From: JACDAN01 sp963834825
GTDB taxonomy: Bacteria; Actinomycetota; Thermoleophilia; Gaiellales; Gaiellaceae
NCBI GenBank assembly: GCA_963834825.1
Contig: CAWICZ010000015.1
Location: 124,001-188,000 of the forward strand
Length of the DNA: 64,000 bases
Direction of reading: 5' to 3'
The notes below the pieces were generated by a model that saw nothing but the letters and a program-made list of their open reading frames with translations, was not told the origin of the DNA and did no database searches. Both the position numbers and the translations under genes were made by a program. Below, in pieces: positions 35,207 to 43,661 of the stretch (its first letter is position 1; each line of letters begins with the position of its first letter).

Positions 35207-36403
35207 GTGACCTCGGTCGACCGCGTCTTCCGGGAAGAGTGGGGACGTGCCGTTGCAATCCTCATCAGCGTCCTCGGCGACTTCGAGCTCGCCGAGGACG
35301 CTGTGCAGGACGCGTTCACCGCGGCGCTCGAGCGCTGGCCGCTTGACGGCGAGCCGCGGAATCCGGGCGCCTGGATCGTCACGACCGCCAAGAACAAGGC
35401 AATCGACCGGCTCCGACGCGACCGGACGCTGGCCCGTAAGACGGAGCTGCTACAGCGCCTGGCCGAGCTCCCGGACGAAGAGGAGCAAGTGAGCGCGATC
35501 CCGGACGAGCGGCTCGCGCTCGTCTTCACGTGCTGCCACCCGGCGCTCGCCGGCGACGCTCAGGTCGCATTGACCCTGCGCGAGGTCGGCGGCCTGGCGA
35601 CGCCGGAGATCGCCCGGGCGTTCCTGACCGCCGAGACGACGATGGCGCAGCGCCTCGTCCGGGCGAAGCGAAAGATCCGGGAGGCCGGCATCCCCTTCCG
35701 CGTGCCGCCGGACGAGGAGCTCACCGATCGCCTCCAGCCGGTGCTCGCTGTCCTCTACCTGGTCTTCAACGAGGGCTACAGCGCCACGGCCGGAGCCGAC
35801 CTCGTCCGGCGGGAGCTCTGCGACGAGGCGATTCGGCTCGGCAAGCTGCTCGCGGCTCTCATGCCTGACGAAGCGGAGGTTCTCGGGCTGCTTGCGCTGA
35901 TGCTCTTCCACGACTCACGCCGCGAGGCCCGCATGAGCCCCGAAGGAGAGCTCGTCCTGCTCGAAGACCAGGACCGCTCGCTCTGGAACCGGGAGCGCAT
36001 CGCGGAGGGTCGGCGGGTTCTCGGCCGCGCCGCGCGACTTCGCCGTGTCGGCCCGTACCAGCTCGAAGCCGCGATCGCCTCGGTCCACGCCGAGGGAAGG
36101 ACGGACTGGGAGGCAATCGCGCGCCTGTACGAGCAGCTCGGACGCCTCACCCCGTCGCCGATCGTCGACCTCAACCGCGCCGTCGCCGTGGCGATGGCGA
36201 ACGGCGCCGATCAGGGGCTCGACCTGATCTCGCAGATCGAGGGGCTCGACGACTACCACCTCCTCCACGCCGCACGTGCCGACCTGCTTCGCCGTCTCGG
36301 GCGCCGCGACGAGGCCGCAGGCGCGTATCGCCGGGCGCTCGCACTGGCACCGAACCCGGTCGAGCGGGACTACCTCGAGCGCCGCCTAGCGGAGGTCGGC
36401 TAG
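35207..36403 (+). CDS. ECF sigma factor with C-terminal extension (ECF42 group)
   Basis: 398 residues. Sigma-2 region (FREEWGRAVAILISVLGDFE, AEDAVQDAFTAALERWP, AWIVTTAKNKAIDRLRRDR), sigma-4 region (LTLREVGGLATPEIARAFL, TMAQRLVRAKRKIREAG), then a ~230-residue helical extension (DUF6596-like and TPR-like, ending in EAAGAYRRALALAP). This architecture and the adjacent DGPF genes define group ECF42, which lacks a conventional anti-sigma factor; the extension is thought to control activity. Start is GTG at 35207. Target promoters in this window were not identified. It overlaps the SLOG gene tail to tail by 18 bp. Confidence 0.9.
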   Translation: MTSVDRVFREEWGRAVAILISVLGDFELAEDAVQDAFTAALERWPLDGEPRNPGAWIVTTAKNKAIDRLRRDRTLARKTELLQRLAELPDEEEQVSAIPDERLALVFTCCHPALAGDAQVALTLREVGGLATPEIARAFLTAETTMAQRLVRAKRKIREAGIPFRVPPDEELTDRLQPVLAVLYLVFNEGYSATAGADLVRRELCDEAIRLGKLLAALMPDEAEVLGLLALMLFHDSRREARMSPEGELVLLEDQDRSLWNRERIAEGRRVLGRAARLRRVGPYQLEAAIASVHAEGRTDWEAIARLYEQLGRLTPSPIVDLNRAVAVAMANGADQGLDLISQIEGLDDYHLLHAARADLLRRLGRRDEAAGAYRRALALAPNPVERDYLERRLAEVG

Positions 36404-36835
36404 GGCCAAATCGACGGCCTGCTCGGGCGAGGTGGCGTGGACGATCCCGTCGCCCTCGAGCTTCCAGCCGGGTTGGAGGATCACGACGGGTCGGCCCAAC
36501 CTCCGAGCGAAGGCGATCTCGGCGAGCGTCCCCCAGCTGCCGCCCACGGCGATCACCGCCGCACCTGAGGCGACGACTGCGAGGTTTCGTGCATGACCGA
36601 TCCCCGTCACCACGACGTGATCCGCCCAGTCGTTCGCGTCCTCGAGGCGCTCGCCGGGAAGAATCCCGATCGTCGTCCCGCCCGCAGCCTTCGCGCCACG
36701 GGCAGCCGCGGCCATCACCTCGCCGAGGCCGCCGGTGACCACCGTGCAGCCGCGCTCCGCCAGCAGCCGTCCGACCGCTTCTGCGCTGTGCTCGTGCTCG
36801 GCACCACTGCCGATCACCGACACCTGAGCGGCCAT
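36386..36835 (-). CDS. SLOG/TIGR00725-family Rossmann protein
   Basis: 149 residues. VSVIGSGAEHEHSAEAVGRL, the nucleotide-binding GCTVVTGGLGEVMAAAARGA, the G-rich segment GHARNLAVVASGAAVIAVGG and WGTLAEIAFARRLGRPVVIL match the LOG-like/DprA-like SLOG superfamily (TIGR00725 group). Members bind or cleave nucleotide-derived ligands, and the lysine-decarboxylase label often given is historical. Start ATG at 36835; the very long in-frame extension upstream is shadow of the divergent oxidoreductase gene, whose start is 24 bp away. Confidence 0.8.
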   Translation of the reverse strand: MAAQVSVIGSGAEHEHSAEAVGRLLAERGCTVVTGGLGEVMAAAARGAKAAGGTTIGILPGERLEDANDWADHVVVTGIGHARNLAVVASGAAVIAVGGSWGTLAEIAFARRLGRPVVILQPGWKLEGDGIVHATSPEQAVDLALADLR

Positions 36836-36859
36836 CAAGAGCGATGCTAGAAGAGGACG

Positions 36860-38119
36860 ATGGCCGACAGGCATGCGAGAGGCGGCACCCTGATCGTCGG
36901 CGGCGGGTTTGCCGGCTCCTACGTCGCACGCAAGCTGGGTCGTCGCGGAGCCACGATCGTCAGCCCGCAGAACTTCATGCTTTTCACGCCGATGCTGCCC
37001 GAGGCCGCGTCCGGCACGCTCGAGCCGCGCCACGTCGTCGTTCCGCTGCGGGTCATGTGCCGACACGCCGAGCTCGTTCTCGGCCGCGCCGTCGCGCACG
37101 ACGCCGACGGCCGCCGCGTGCAGGTCGAGACAGAGGAGCGCGTCTACTGGCTCCACTACGAGAACGTCGTCTTCGCCCTCGGCGCCGTTGCCCGCACGTT
37201 GCCCATCCCGGGCCTCGCCGAGCACGCCCTCGGCTTCAAGTCCCTGGCCGATGCGATCCACCTGCGCAACCACGTGCTGACGCGGCTCGAGGTCGCGGAT
37301 GCCGCGTCGACCGACGTCCACCGCCGGCGCGAGCTCACCTTCGTCTTCGTCGGAGCCGGCTACGCCGGGGTCGAGTCGCTCGCGGAGCTGGCCGACCTCG
37401 TCCGCGACGCGATGCGCTACTACCCAGCGCTCCGGGCCGTGCCGCAGCACTGGGTGCTTGTCGACGTAGCGCCGAAGATCCTCCCCGAGATCCCGATGAG
37501 GCTGGGCGACTACGCCGGCGAGCTGCTGCGGCGGCGGGGTGTCGACATCCGCGTCGGGACGACGCTCGAGGAGGTCGAGCCCCACGCCGTCCGGCTTTCC
37601 GACGGCGACCATCTGTTGACGAGCACCGTCGTCTGGACGGCCGGCTTGAAGGCCAACCCGATCCTGGCCGAGCTCGGTCTTCCGCTCGACGACCGTGGGC
37701 GGGTCCGCGTGGACGAGACGCTGCGCGTCGAGGGGACGGACCGGCTCTGGGCGCTCGGGGACTGCGCCGCGGTCCCGAACGCCGCCACCCCCGGGCAGGT
37801 CGACCCGCCCACGTCTCAGCACTCGCTGCGGCAGGCTAAGCGCCTCGCGAAGAACCTCGCCGGCGACGTACGCCCGTACCGCTTCAGGATGCTCGGCGAG
37901 GTCGCGACGCTCGGCCGCTACAAGGGAATCGCGTCGATCTTCGGCTTTCCGTTCAAGGGCTTTCCCGGATGGTGGATCACGCGCACGTACCACCTCTACC
38001 AGCTTCCGACCCTGTCGAGGAAGCTGCGAGTCGTGACGGACTGGACGGTCGCGCTCTTCTTCCGGCGGGACATCGCCGAGCTGGGCGTGCTCGAGCAGCC
38101 AAGGAGGCTCGGTGACTGA
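36860..38119 (+). CDS. NAD(P)/FAD-dependent oxidoreductase, type II NADH dehydrogenase-like
   Basis: 419 residues with two dinucleotide folds: the FAD motif TLIVGGGFAGSYVARKLG at about 10-27 and the NADH motif FVFVGAGYAGVESLAEL near 165. The flavin motif RLWALGDCAAVPN precedes QHSLRQAKRLAKNLAGD. This pattern fits NDH-2 enzymes, peripheral membrane proteins that pass electrons from NADH to quinone. The C-terminal amphipathic region (GIASIFGFPFKGFPGWWI) would attach it to the membrane. It overlaps the GNAT gene by 8 bp. A ferredoxin or sulfide:quinone reductase is less likely. Confidence 0.85.
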   Translation: MADRHARGGTLIVGGGFAGSYVARKLGRRGATIVSPQNFMLFTPMLPEAASGTLEPRHVVVPLRVMCRHAELVLGRAVAHDADGRRVQVETEERVYWLHYENVVFALGAVARTLPIPGLAEHALGFKSLADAIHLRNHVLTRLEVADAASTDVHRRRELTFVFVGAGYAGVESLAELADLVRDAMRYYPALRAVPQHWVLVDVAPKILPEIPMRLGDYAGELLRRRGVDIRVGTTLEEVEPHAVRLSDGDHLLTSTVVWTAGLKANPILAELGLPLDDRGRVRVDETLRVEGTDRLWALGDCAAVPNAATPGQVDPPTSQHSLRQAKRLAKNLAGDVRPYRFRMLGEVATLGRYKGIASIFGFPFKGFPGWWITRTYHLYQLPTLSRKLRVVTDWTVALFFRRDIAELGVLEQPRRLGD

Positions 38120-38867
38120 CGAGCTCGCTCGCGTGCACCGCTTCGAACGCGAGATCGAGCTCGCCGGCACGGAGACGGTCGCCTCTCCGCTCGGGGTCGG
38201 CGCCCTGACGCCGGAGCTTCCGCGGCGGCACGATTCCAACTATCTCCTGCTCGAGCGGGCCGAGAGCGTCCACGAAGCGATCGACGAGGCGGATCGGATC
38301 CTCGGCGGCGCCGGGCTCACACACCGCGTGATCCTCACCTTCGACGGCGACCTCGGGGCGCGGCTCACTTCTCAGTTTCAGACGCTCGGCTGGCTCACCC
38401 ACCGCCATGTCCTGATGGTGCAGCGACGGGAGCCGGAGAAGCATTCCGACCTCACGATCGTCCGGGAGGTGGACGAGTCGGCGCTGCGGCCGGGGCGAAC
38501 GCGGGCGATCGTCGCTCAGACCTGGGGAACACCCGAGCTCGCCCAGGAGCTGCTCGACGCCAAGCTGATGCTCGCCGACCGCGCCGAGACGCGCTTCTTT
38601 GGCGTCGAAGCGGACGGCGAGATCGTGGCGTGGACCGACCTCTACGTGGCTCAGGGGATCGGCCAGGTCGAAGACGTCGCGACGGTGCCCGAGCACCGAG
38701 GCAAGGGGTACGCGACGGCCGTCGTGCTTCGAGCGGCCGAGGAGGCTCGACGCGCCGGCGCCGACCTGGTCTTCCTCGTCGCGGACGACGACGACTGGCC
38801 GAAGGAGCTCTACACCCGGCTCGGGTTCGACCCGATCGGCCGGATCTACAAGTTCATCCGGCCCTGA
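38112..38867 (+). CDS. GNAT family N-acetyltransferase
   Basis: 251 residues. The C-terminal half is a GNAT fold with the acetyl-CoA-binding motif VEDVATVPEHRGKGYATAVV and ERAAEEARRAGADLVFLV-like beta5, ending LYTRLGFDPIGRIYKFIRP. The N-terminal ~110 residues are a degenerate second GNAT-like domain. The acceptor is unknown. It starts at GTG within the oxidoreductase gene, so the two are probably cotranscribed. Confidence 0.85.
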   Translation: MTDELARVHRFEREIELAGTETVASPLGVGALTPELPRRHDSNYLLLERAESVHEAIDEADRILGGAGLTHRVILTFDGDLGARLTSQFQTLGWLTHRHVLMVQRREPEKHSDLTIVREVDESALRPGRTRAIVAQTWGTPELAQELLDAKLMLADRAETRFFGVEADGEIVAWTDLYVAQGIGQVEDVATVPEHRGKGYATAVVLRAAEEARRAGADLVFLVADDDDWPKELYTRLGFDPIGRIYKFIRP

Positions 38868-38900
38868 CCGCTGGCCGCATATCGGGACCCCGGCCTGCGT

Positions 38901-39311
38901 CTACCGACTCGCGCGCTCCGCGCCGAATCGGCGCAGCAAGCGTTCGAGCTCTGGCACACGTCGTCGGATGCGCTGGAAGTCCTGATCGGAGAGCGAGAGG
39001 AGCCGCATCGGCGTACGCGCCACGACCGTAGCCGTCCGATTTCCCGTCAGGAGGAGCCCGATCTCGCCGAACATGTCGCCGGTGCCGAGTGCCTGGGTCG
39101 ACTCGCCACCGTCGGTGAGGACATCGGCCTCGCCCTGTTCGATGAAGTAGACGGAGGTTCCGTAGTCGTCGAGCGTCACAACCTCGGCACCCGCTTCGAC
39201 CTCGAGCTCGCTCATCGCGGCCGCGAGCTCGTCGCGCTCCGTCGCAGGAAGATCGGCCAGTACCGGAAATGGTGCGATCCGACTCGTATCCACGGGAACG
39301 GATCGTGCCAC
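38901..39311 (-). CDS. Cyclic nucleotide-binding domain protein
   Basis: About 136 residues, almost wholly one cNMP-binding beta barrel: FPVLADLPATERDELAAAMS, VYFIEQGEADVLTDGG, the phosphate-binding cassette LGTGDMFGEIGLLLTGNRTA, then a short C-helix. The cassette has the Gly-Glu-x-x-Leu core but lacks the Arg-Thr-Ala order of CRP only slightly (NRTATV), so cAMP or cGMP binding is plausible. No DNA-binding domain is attached. Start is GTG at 39311 (39293 is an alternative). It lies 27 bp or less after ligD on the same strand, so it is likely the last gene of that run. Confidence 0.75.
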   Translation of the reverse strand: MARSVPVDTSRIAPFPVLADLPATERDELAAAMSELEVEAGAEVVTLDDYGTSVYFIEQGEADVLTDGGESTQALGTGDMFGEIGLLLTGNRTATVVARTPMRLLSLSDQDFQRIRRRVPELERLLRRFGAERASR

Positions 39312-39337
39312 GGAGAGCAACCGAGCGCCAAACGAGG

Positions 39338-41686
39338 CTAGTCGGCCTTGCGCACCGCCTTCAGCGCCGCGCTCAGCGAATGGCGGCCGTGCCGCATCGG
39401 CTCGAAGAGGTCGCCGTGCTGCTCGAGCCGCTCGCGGACGACCTCCATCGTGAACTCGCGCGGGTCGAGCCCCGCCTTCACCTCGTCCCAGCGCAGGGGC
39501 GTGGAGACGGGCGCTCCCTCCCTCGGACGTACCGAGTAGACCGACGCGATCGTCTTGCCCTCGCCGTTCTGGTTCGAGTCGATGAGGACGCCGCGGCGCT
39601 TGGCCCTCGTCCACTCCGTCGTCACCAGGCCACGATGGGTACGGGCGAGCGCCGAGGCGATGATCTCCGAGAACTCGCGGGCCTGGTCGAACGTATGGCG
39701 GCGTGCGATCGGGACGAGCACGTGGATGCCGTCCGAGCCGCTCGTCTTGACGCAGCTCTCGAGCCCGAGTGTGTCGAGCGCCTGCTTGACGAGCAGCGCC
39801 ACCTCGATCGTCTCGGGAAAACCGACGTCGTCGGAGGGATCGAGGTCGAAGAGCACCCAGTCTGGCCGGCTCGGCTTGTCGACCCGCGAGTACCACGTGT
39901 TCATGTCGATGCAGCCCATGTTCACCATCCAGAGCAGCGCCAGCTCGTCGTTGACGAGCGGCGCCTGGATCTTCCGCCGCTGGCGCGGTGAGTCTCGCGT
40001 CGTGACCGTGAATTCACGCCTCGGAATCCAGTCGGGCATGTGCTTAGGCGCGTCCTTCTGGAAGAAGAACTTGCCGTAGGCGCCGTCGGGGTAGCGCTTC
40101 ATCGTGAACGGCCGGTCCTTGAGGTGCGGAACGAGCGCCGCGGCAACGTCGCGGTAGTAGGCGAGCAGGTCGCCCTTGGTGATCCCCTCGTCGGGCCAGA
40201 ACGGCTTGCCGAGGTTGGAGAGCTTGAGCACGCGCTCGCCCTTGGTGATCTCCGCCGGAATCGCCTGCACCGAATTCGGCTCCTCCCTTTGCACGTCCTC
40301 GGCCGCCTTGTCATCGCGCAGACCCTGGTAGGACGGTGCCCGCAGTCGTCCGTCATGGGTCCACTCCGCGAACTCGACCTCGGTGACGAGCTTCGGCTCG
40401 ACCCAGACAATCGCGTCCTTGCGAACCTTGGGCATCTTCGGGACGCTGCGAAACGGTGGGTCTTTGCGCTCGAGCGGTCGCAGCTTGGCGAGCAGCTTGT
40501 CGATCTCCTGGTCGTTGAAGCCGGTGCCGACGTTGCCGGCGTAGGTCAGCTCGCCGTCCTTGTAGTAGCCGAGGATCAGGGAGCCGAAGGCGCCTGAGCG
40601 GCGACCCTGGCCGCGCGTGTACCCGGCGATCACGAACTCCTGGCGGCCGTGGGTCTTGATCTTCAGCCAGTCGCGGGTGCGCCTGCCGGGCAGGTAGCGC
40701 GAGTCGCGTCTCTTCGCCATGATCCCCTCGAACCGCTGCTTCTTGGCGGCCTCATAAAGCGCGCGGCCGTCGTCGAAGGTCTCCGACACCTGGACGTCGC
40801 GGCGCCTCCTGTCGATCAGCCCCGCCAGCCGCTTGTGCCGCTCACTAAGCGGGAGGTCTATGACCGGTTGACCGTCGACCTCAAGGACGTCGAAGGCGAC
40901 GAACACGTAGCGCGTCCCGGTTTTGCCCTGCTGCATGGCCGAGAACGTCGCGCGGCCCTCCTCGTCGAGCGCGCACACCTCGCCGTCGAGCACGCAGTCC
41001 GGTGTCTTGACGGCTCGCTCGATTGCTGTCGCCGTCGAGCGGAACCGCTGGGTCAGATCGTTCCCGTTGCGACTCGTCAGCGCCGCGTCACCACCCCGCA
41101 CATCTGCGATCGCCCGGTAGCCGTCCCACTTGACCTCGAACAGCCAGTCGGCGCCGGCCGGAACGTCCTTGCTTGAGGTCGCGAGCATCGGCCGGTACTG
41201 CCGCCGCTTGGCCGGCTCGGAAGCGCCGTCCTCGCGCTTCTTGAGCAGCAGCCAGTTCTTCTCCTTGCCGTCGAGCTTGGCGGGCACGAGTGTCCAGGTG
41301 CCCTCCAGCCGCTCGCCGTGCAGCCTGACGGTCAGGCCGCCGTTGCGCTTCTCCTCGAGCAGCTCGTAGGTTCCCCGGTCCCAGATCTCAACGCTCCCGG
41401 CCCCGTACTCGCCCTTGGGGATCTCACCCTCGAACGCCGCGTACTCGAGCGGGTGATCCTCGACGTGGACGGCCAGCGCGCGCTGTCCGGGCTCGAGCGG
41501 GACTCCCTTCGGCACGGCCCAGCTCGCAAGCGCCCCCTCGCGCTCGAGCCGGAAGTCGTAGTGGAGGGCGCGTGCGTCGTGGCGCTGGACGACGAAGATC
41601 GGCTCCTTGCCCTTCTTCTTGCCGCCGAAGGGCTCGGGCGTCTTCTTCGGATCGCGCTTCTTGCGGTATTCGGCGAGCTTGGCCAC
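39338..41686 (-). CDS. ligD: ATP-dependent DNA ligase D (PE-LIG-POL)
   Basis: 782 residues with all three LigD modules. Phosphoesterase domain, residues about 1-155 (HDARALHYDFRLE, H36 and H42; HVEDHPLEYAAFEG). Ligase domain, about 165-460 (nucleotidyl lysine K186 in FEVKWDGYRA). Polymerase/primase domain from about 490 (metal motif DLDPSDD, then SGSDGIHVLVPI). Domain order is as in Pseudomonas rather than the POL-PE-LIG order of mycobacteria. It seals breaks in non-homologous end joining with Ku; no ku gene is in the window. It lies 138 bp downstream of accA. Confidence 0.95.
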   Translation of the reverse strand: MAKLAEYRKKRDPKKTPEPFGGKKKGKEPIFVVQRHDARALHYDFRLEREGALASWAVPKGVPLEPGQRALAVHVEDHPLEYAAFEGEIPKGEYGAGSVEIWDRGTYELLEEKRNGGLTVRLHGERLEGTWTLVPAKLDGKEKNWLLLKKREDGASEPAKRRQYRPMLATSSKDVPAGADWLFEVKWDGYRAIADVRGGDAALTSRNGNDLTQRFRSTATAIERAVKTPDCVLDGEVCALDEEGRATFSAMQQGKTGTRYVFVAFDVLEVDGQPVIDLPLSERHKRLAGLIDRRRRDVQVSETFDDGRALYEAAKKQRFEGIMAKRRDSRYLPGRRTRDWLKIKTHGRQEFVIAGYTRGQGRRSGAFGSLILGYYKDGELTYAGNVGTGFNDQEIDKLLAKLRPLERKDPPFRSVPKMPKVRKDAIVWVEPKLVTEVEFAEWTHDGRLRAPSYQGLRDDKAAEDVQREEPNSVQAIPAEITKGERVLKLSNLGKPFWPDEGITKGDLLAYYRDVAAALVPHLKDRPFTMKRYPDGAYGKFFFQKDAPKHMPDWIPRREFTVTTRDSPRQRRKIQAPLVNDELALLWMVNMGCIDMNTWYSRVDKPSRPDWVLFDLDPSDDVGFPETIEVALLVKQALDTLGLESCVKTSGSDGIHVLVPIARRHTFDQAREFSEIIASALARTHRGLVTTEWTRAKRRGVLIDSNQNGEGKTIASVYSVRPREGAPVSTPLRWDEVKAGLDPREFTMEVVRERLEQHGDLFEPMRHGRHSLSAALKAVRKAD

Positions 41687-41750
41687 CGAAGGGAGGCTAG
41701 TGCCTCTTCAGGTAATGCTGCCGACCTTCTCGGACGCGAACACCAAGCCA

Positions 41751-41762
41751 GAGTGCGCACTC
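41751..41762. repeat. Perfect 12-bp palindrome between accA and ligD
   Basis: GAGTGCGCACTC is fully self-complementary. It lies in the 137 bp between the accA stop and the ligD start, 65 bp upstream of ligD. It could be an operator for ligD, or a hairpin after accA, but no T-run follows it on the minus strand. The rest of this gap shows nothing else recognisable. Confidence 0.35.
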
Positions 41763-41823
41763 CGACGAGTGCCGCTCCAGATGCGCCTCATGGCCCCGTG
41801 GTCCCCGTTCGGCTGGGGAAACG

Positions 41824-42786
41824 CTACTTGCGCGCGGCCGCCGGCTCCGGGGCAGCCGCTGAGAAGACGCCGAGCGAGCGAAACTTCGCGCGTCGCGCGC
41901 GGCGAAGCTCCTCGCCTTGGATCTTCTGGAGGTCCTCGAGCGAGCTCTGGAGCGCTTCGCCCAGCAGCCGCGCGGCCTCGTCGGCATCGGTGTGCGCCCC
42001 GCCCGCGGGCTCCGGGACGACGGCGTCGATGACGCCGAGATTGAGGCAGTTCGCCGCGTCGGGCTTGAGCGCAGCGGCAGCCTTGACCTTCTCGCCGGCG
42101 TCCCGCCAGAGAATCGCCGCGCAGCCCTCCGGCGAGATGACCGTGTACATCGCGTTCTCCTGCATCAGGACCCGGTCGGCGAGCGCCGTCGCGATCGCGC
42201 CGCCCGAGCCGCCCTCGCCGATGATGCAGGCGACGATGGGGACCGTCAGGCGGCTCATCAGCGCCTGGCTGCGCGCGATCGCGCCGCCCTGCCCGTGCTG
42301 CTCGGCGGCAACACCCGGGTAGGCGCCGGGCGTGTCGATCAGCGAGACGATCGGAAACCGGTGGCGCTCGGCCAGGTCCATGATGCGCATCGCCTTCCGA
42401 TAGCCCTCCGGAAAAGTCATGCCGAAGTTCCTGCGCGTGCGCTCGTGGACGTCGCGCCCCTTCTGGTGGCCCATGAACGCCACAGTCCGGTCGCCGAACC
42501 GGGCGAGGCCGGTGATCATCGCCGGATCCTCGGCGCGCGAGCGGTCGCCGTGGAGCTCGACGAAGTCCTGGAAGATTCGCTCGACGTAGTCCAGGGAGTA
42601 CGGGCGCTCGGGATGGCGAGCGAGCTCGACGTGCTGCCAGATCTCCTCGTCGCTCGCCTCCGAGATCTTCTCCAGCTGCCGCTGGAGCCGGCCGACCTCG
42701 CCGGAGATCCGGGTCCCGCGAAGGAGCGAGATCCCTCTCAGGCGACCGAGGCGATCGCGCAGGTGGAGCTCGGCCTCACCGGCCAT
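41824..42786 (-). CDS. accA: Acetyl-CoA carboxylase carboxyltransferase subunit alpha
   Basis: 320 residues. AccA signatures: RPYSLDYVERIFQDFVELHG, DPAMITGLARFGDRTVAFMG, TDTP-like VSLIDTPGAYPGVAAEQHGQ, and the biotin/CoA-pocket IIGEGGSGGAIATALADRVL. With AccD it forms the alpha2beta2 carboxyltransferase that moves CO2 from biotin to acetyl-CoA. Start at 42786 (MAGEAELHLRDRL) overlaps the accD end by 11 bp; the in-frame extension above it is accD shadow. The C-terminal ~40 residues are Ala-rich and variable. Confidence 0.93.
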   Translation of the reverse strand: MAGEAELHLRDRLGRLRGISLLRGTRISGEVGRLQRQLEKISEASDEEIWQHVELARHPERPYSLDYVERIFQDFVELHGDRSRAEDPAMITGLARFGDRTVAFMGHQKGRDVHERTRRNFGMTFPEGYRKAMRIMDLAERHRFPIVSLIDTPGAYPGVAAEQHGQGGAIARSQALMSRLTVPIVACIIGEGGSGGAIATALADRVLMQENAMYTVISPEGCAAILWRDAGEKVKAAAALKPDAANCLNLGVIDAVVPEPAGGAHTDADEAARLLGEALQSSLEDLQKIQGEELRRARRAKFRSLGVFSAAAPEPAAARK

Positions 42787-43627
42787 CTCGAGAGAAGAGC
42801 CGGAGGACTCGTCCGAGGTAGGGACGGAGATCCCGCCGACCGACGATCGCGTCGAGGTGGCCGAAGCGGATGTTCGATTCAGCGAGTCCAAAGTCGTCGG
42901 GTAGCTTCTCACGAGTCGTCTGCTGGACGACGCGTGGACCGGTGAAGGCGAGGAGCGCTCCCGGCTCCGCGACGATCACATCGCCGAGCGACGCGAAGCT
43001 CGCGATCACCCCGGCCGTGGTCGGATGGGCCATGACGCTGATCAGCGCGCCGCCACCGTCCTTCAAGTCCTCGACGGCGCACACGGTCTTCGGGAGCTGC
43101 ATGAGCGAGAGGATTCCCTCCTGCATCCGGGCGCCGCCGGACGCGGTGACGCTGACGAGCGGGACGCCCCGATCGGCCGCGCTCTCGCAGGCCCGAACGA
43201 ACTTCTCGCCGACGACGCTGCCCATGGAGCCGCCCATGAACTGGAAATCCATCACCGCGAGCTCGCACGTGATCCGCTCGATCCCGGCGCGCCCGATGAC
43301 CATTGCGTCGCCCAGCCCGGTCTCGACCTCGGCCGCCGCCAGCCGCTCGGCATACGGCTTGAGGTCGAAGAACTCCAGCGGGTCCTCGGAACGCAGGTCG
43401 GCGGCCTCCTCCTCGAACGTTCCCTCGTCGGCGAGCTGCTTGATCCGCTCGCGCGCCCGGACTGCGAAGTGGTGGTTGCACTGGGTACAGACCCAAAGAT
43501 TTTCTGCGAGCTCGTCGTCACGGTAGTGCGACCCGCACTTCGGGCAGGTGTTCGGGTGCGGTCGCTCATCGGTCGACGGCTGCGGGAGATTGCGATGCTC
43601 GATCGAGACGTCGATGCGCTCCGCCAC
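42776..43627 (-). CDS. accD: Acetyl-CoA carboxylase carboxyltransferase subunit beta
   Basis: 283 residues. An N-terminal zinc ribbon (CPKCGSHY ... WVCTQCNHHF) precedes the crotonase-like carboxyltransferase domain (MDFQFMGGSMGSVVGEKFVR, SVTASGGARMQEGILSLMQ, GVIASFASLGDVIVAEPGAL). It pairs with the downstream accA. Separate zinc-ribbon AccD plus AccA is the E. coli-type enzyme; many actinobacteria instead use fused acyl-CoA carboxylase subunits. accB/accC are not in the window, but birA and the fab operon are nearby. It lies 34 bp downstream of the arginase-like gene. Confidence 0.95.
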   Translation of the reverse strand: MAERIDVSIEHRNLPQPSTDERPHPNTCPKCGSHYRDDELAENLWVCTQCNHHFAVRARERIKQLADEGTFEEEAADLRSEDPLEFFDLKPYAERLAAAEVETGLGDAMVIGRAGIERITCELAVMDFQFMGGSMGSVVGEKFVRACESAADRGVPLVSVTASGGARMQEGILSLMQLPKTVCAVEDLKDGGGALISVMAHPTTAGVIASFASLGDVIVAEPGALLAFTGPRVVQQTTREKLPDDFGLAESNIRFGHLDAIVGRRDLRPYLGRVLRLFSRDGR

Positions 43628-43661
43628 GCGGTGAGTCTAGGTGTTCGTTCCCGAGTGGTCG

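Noticed and set aside
36386..38239. 617-residue minus-strand open frame covering the NDH-2-like gene
   Set aside because: Only its C-terminal 149 residues match a family (SLOG). The rest is Arg/Asp/Val-rich antisense translation of the high-GC oxidoreductase gene.
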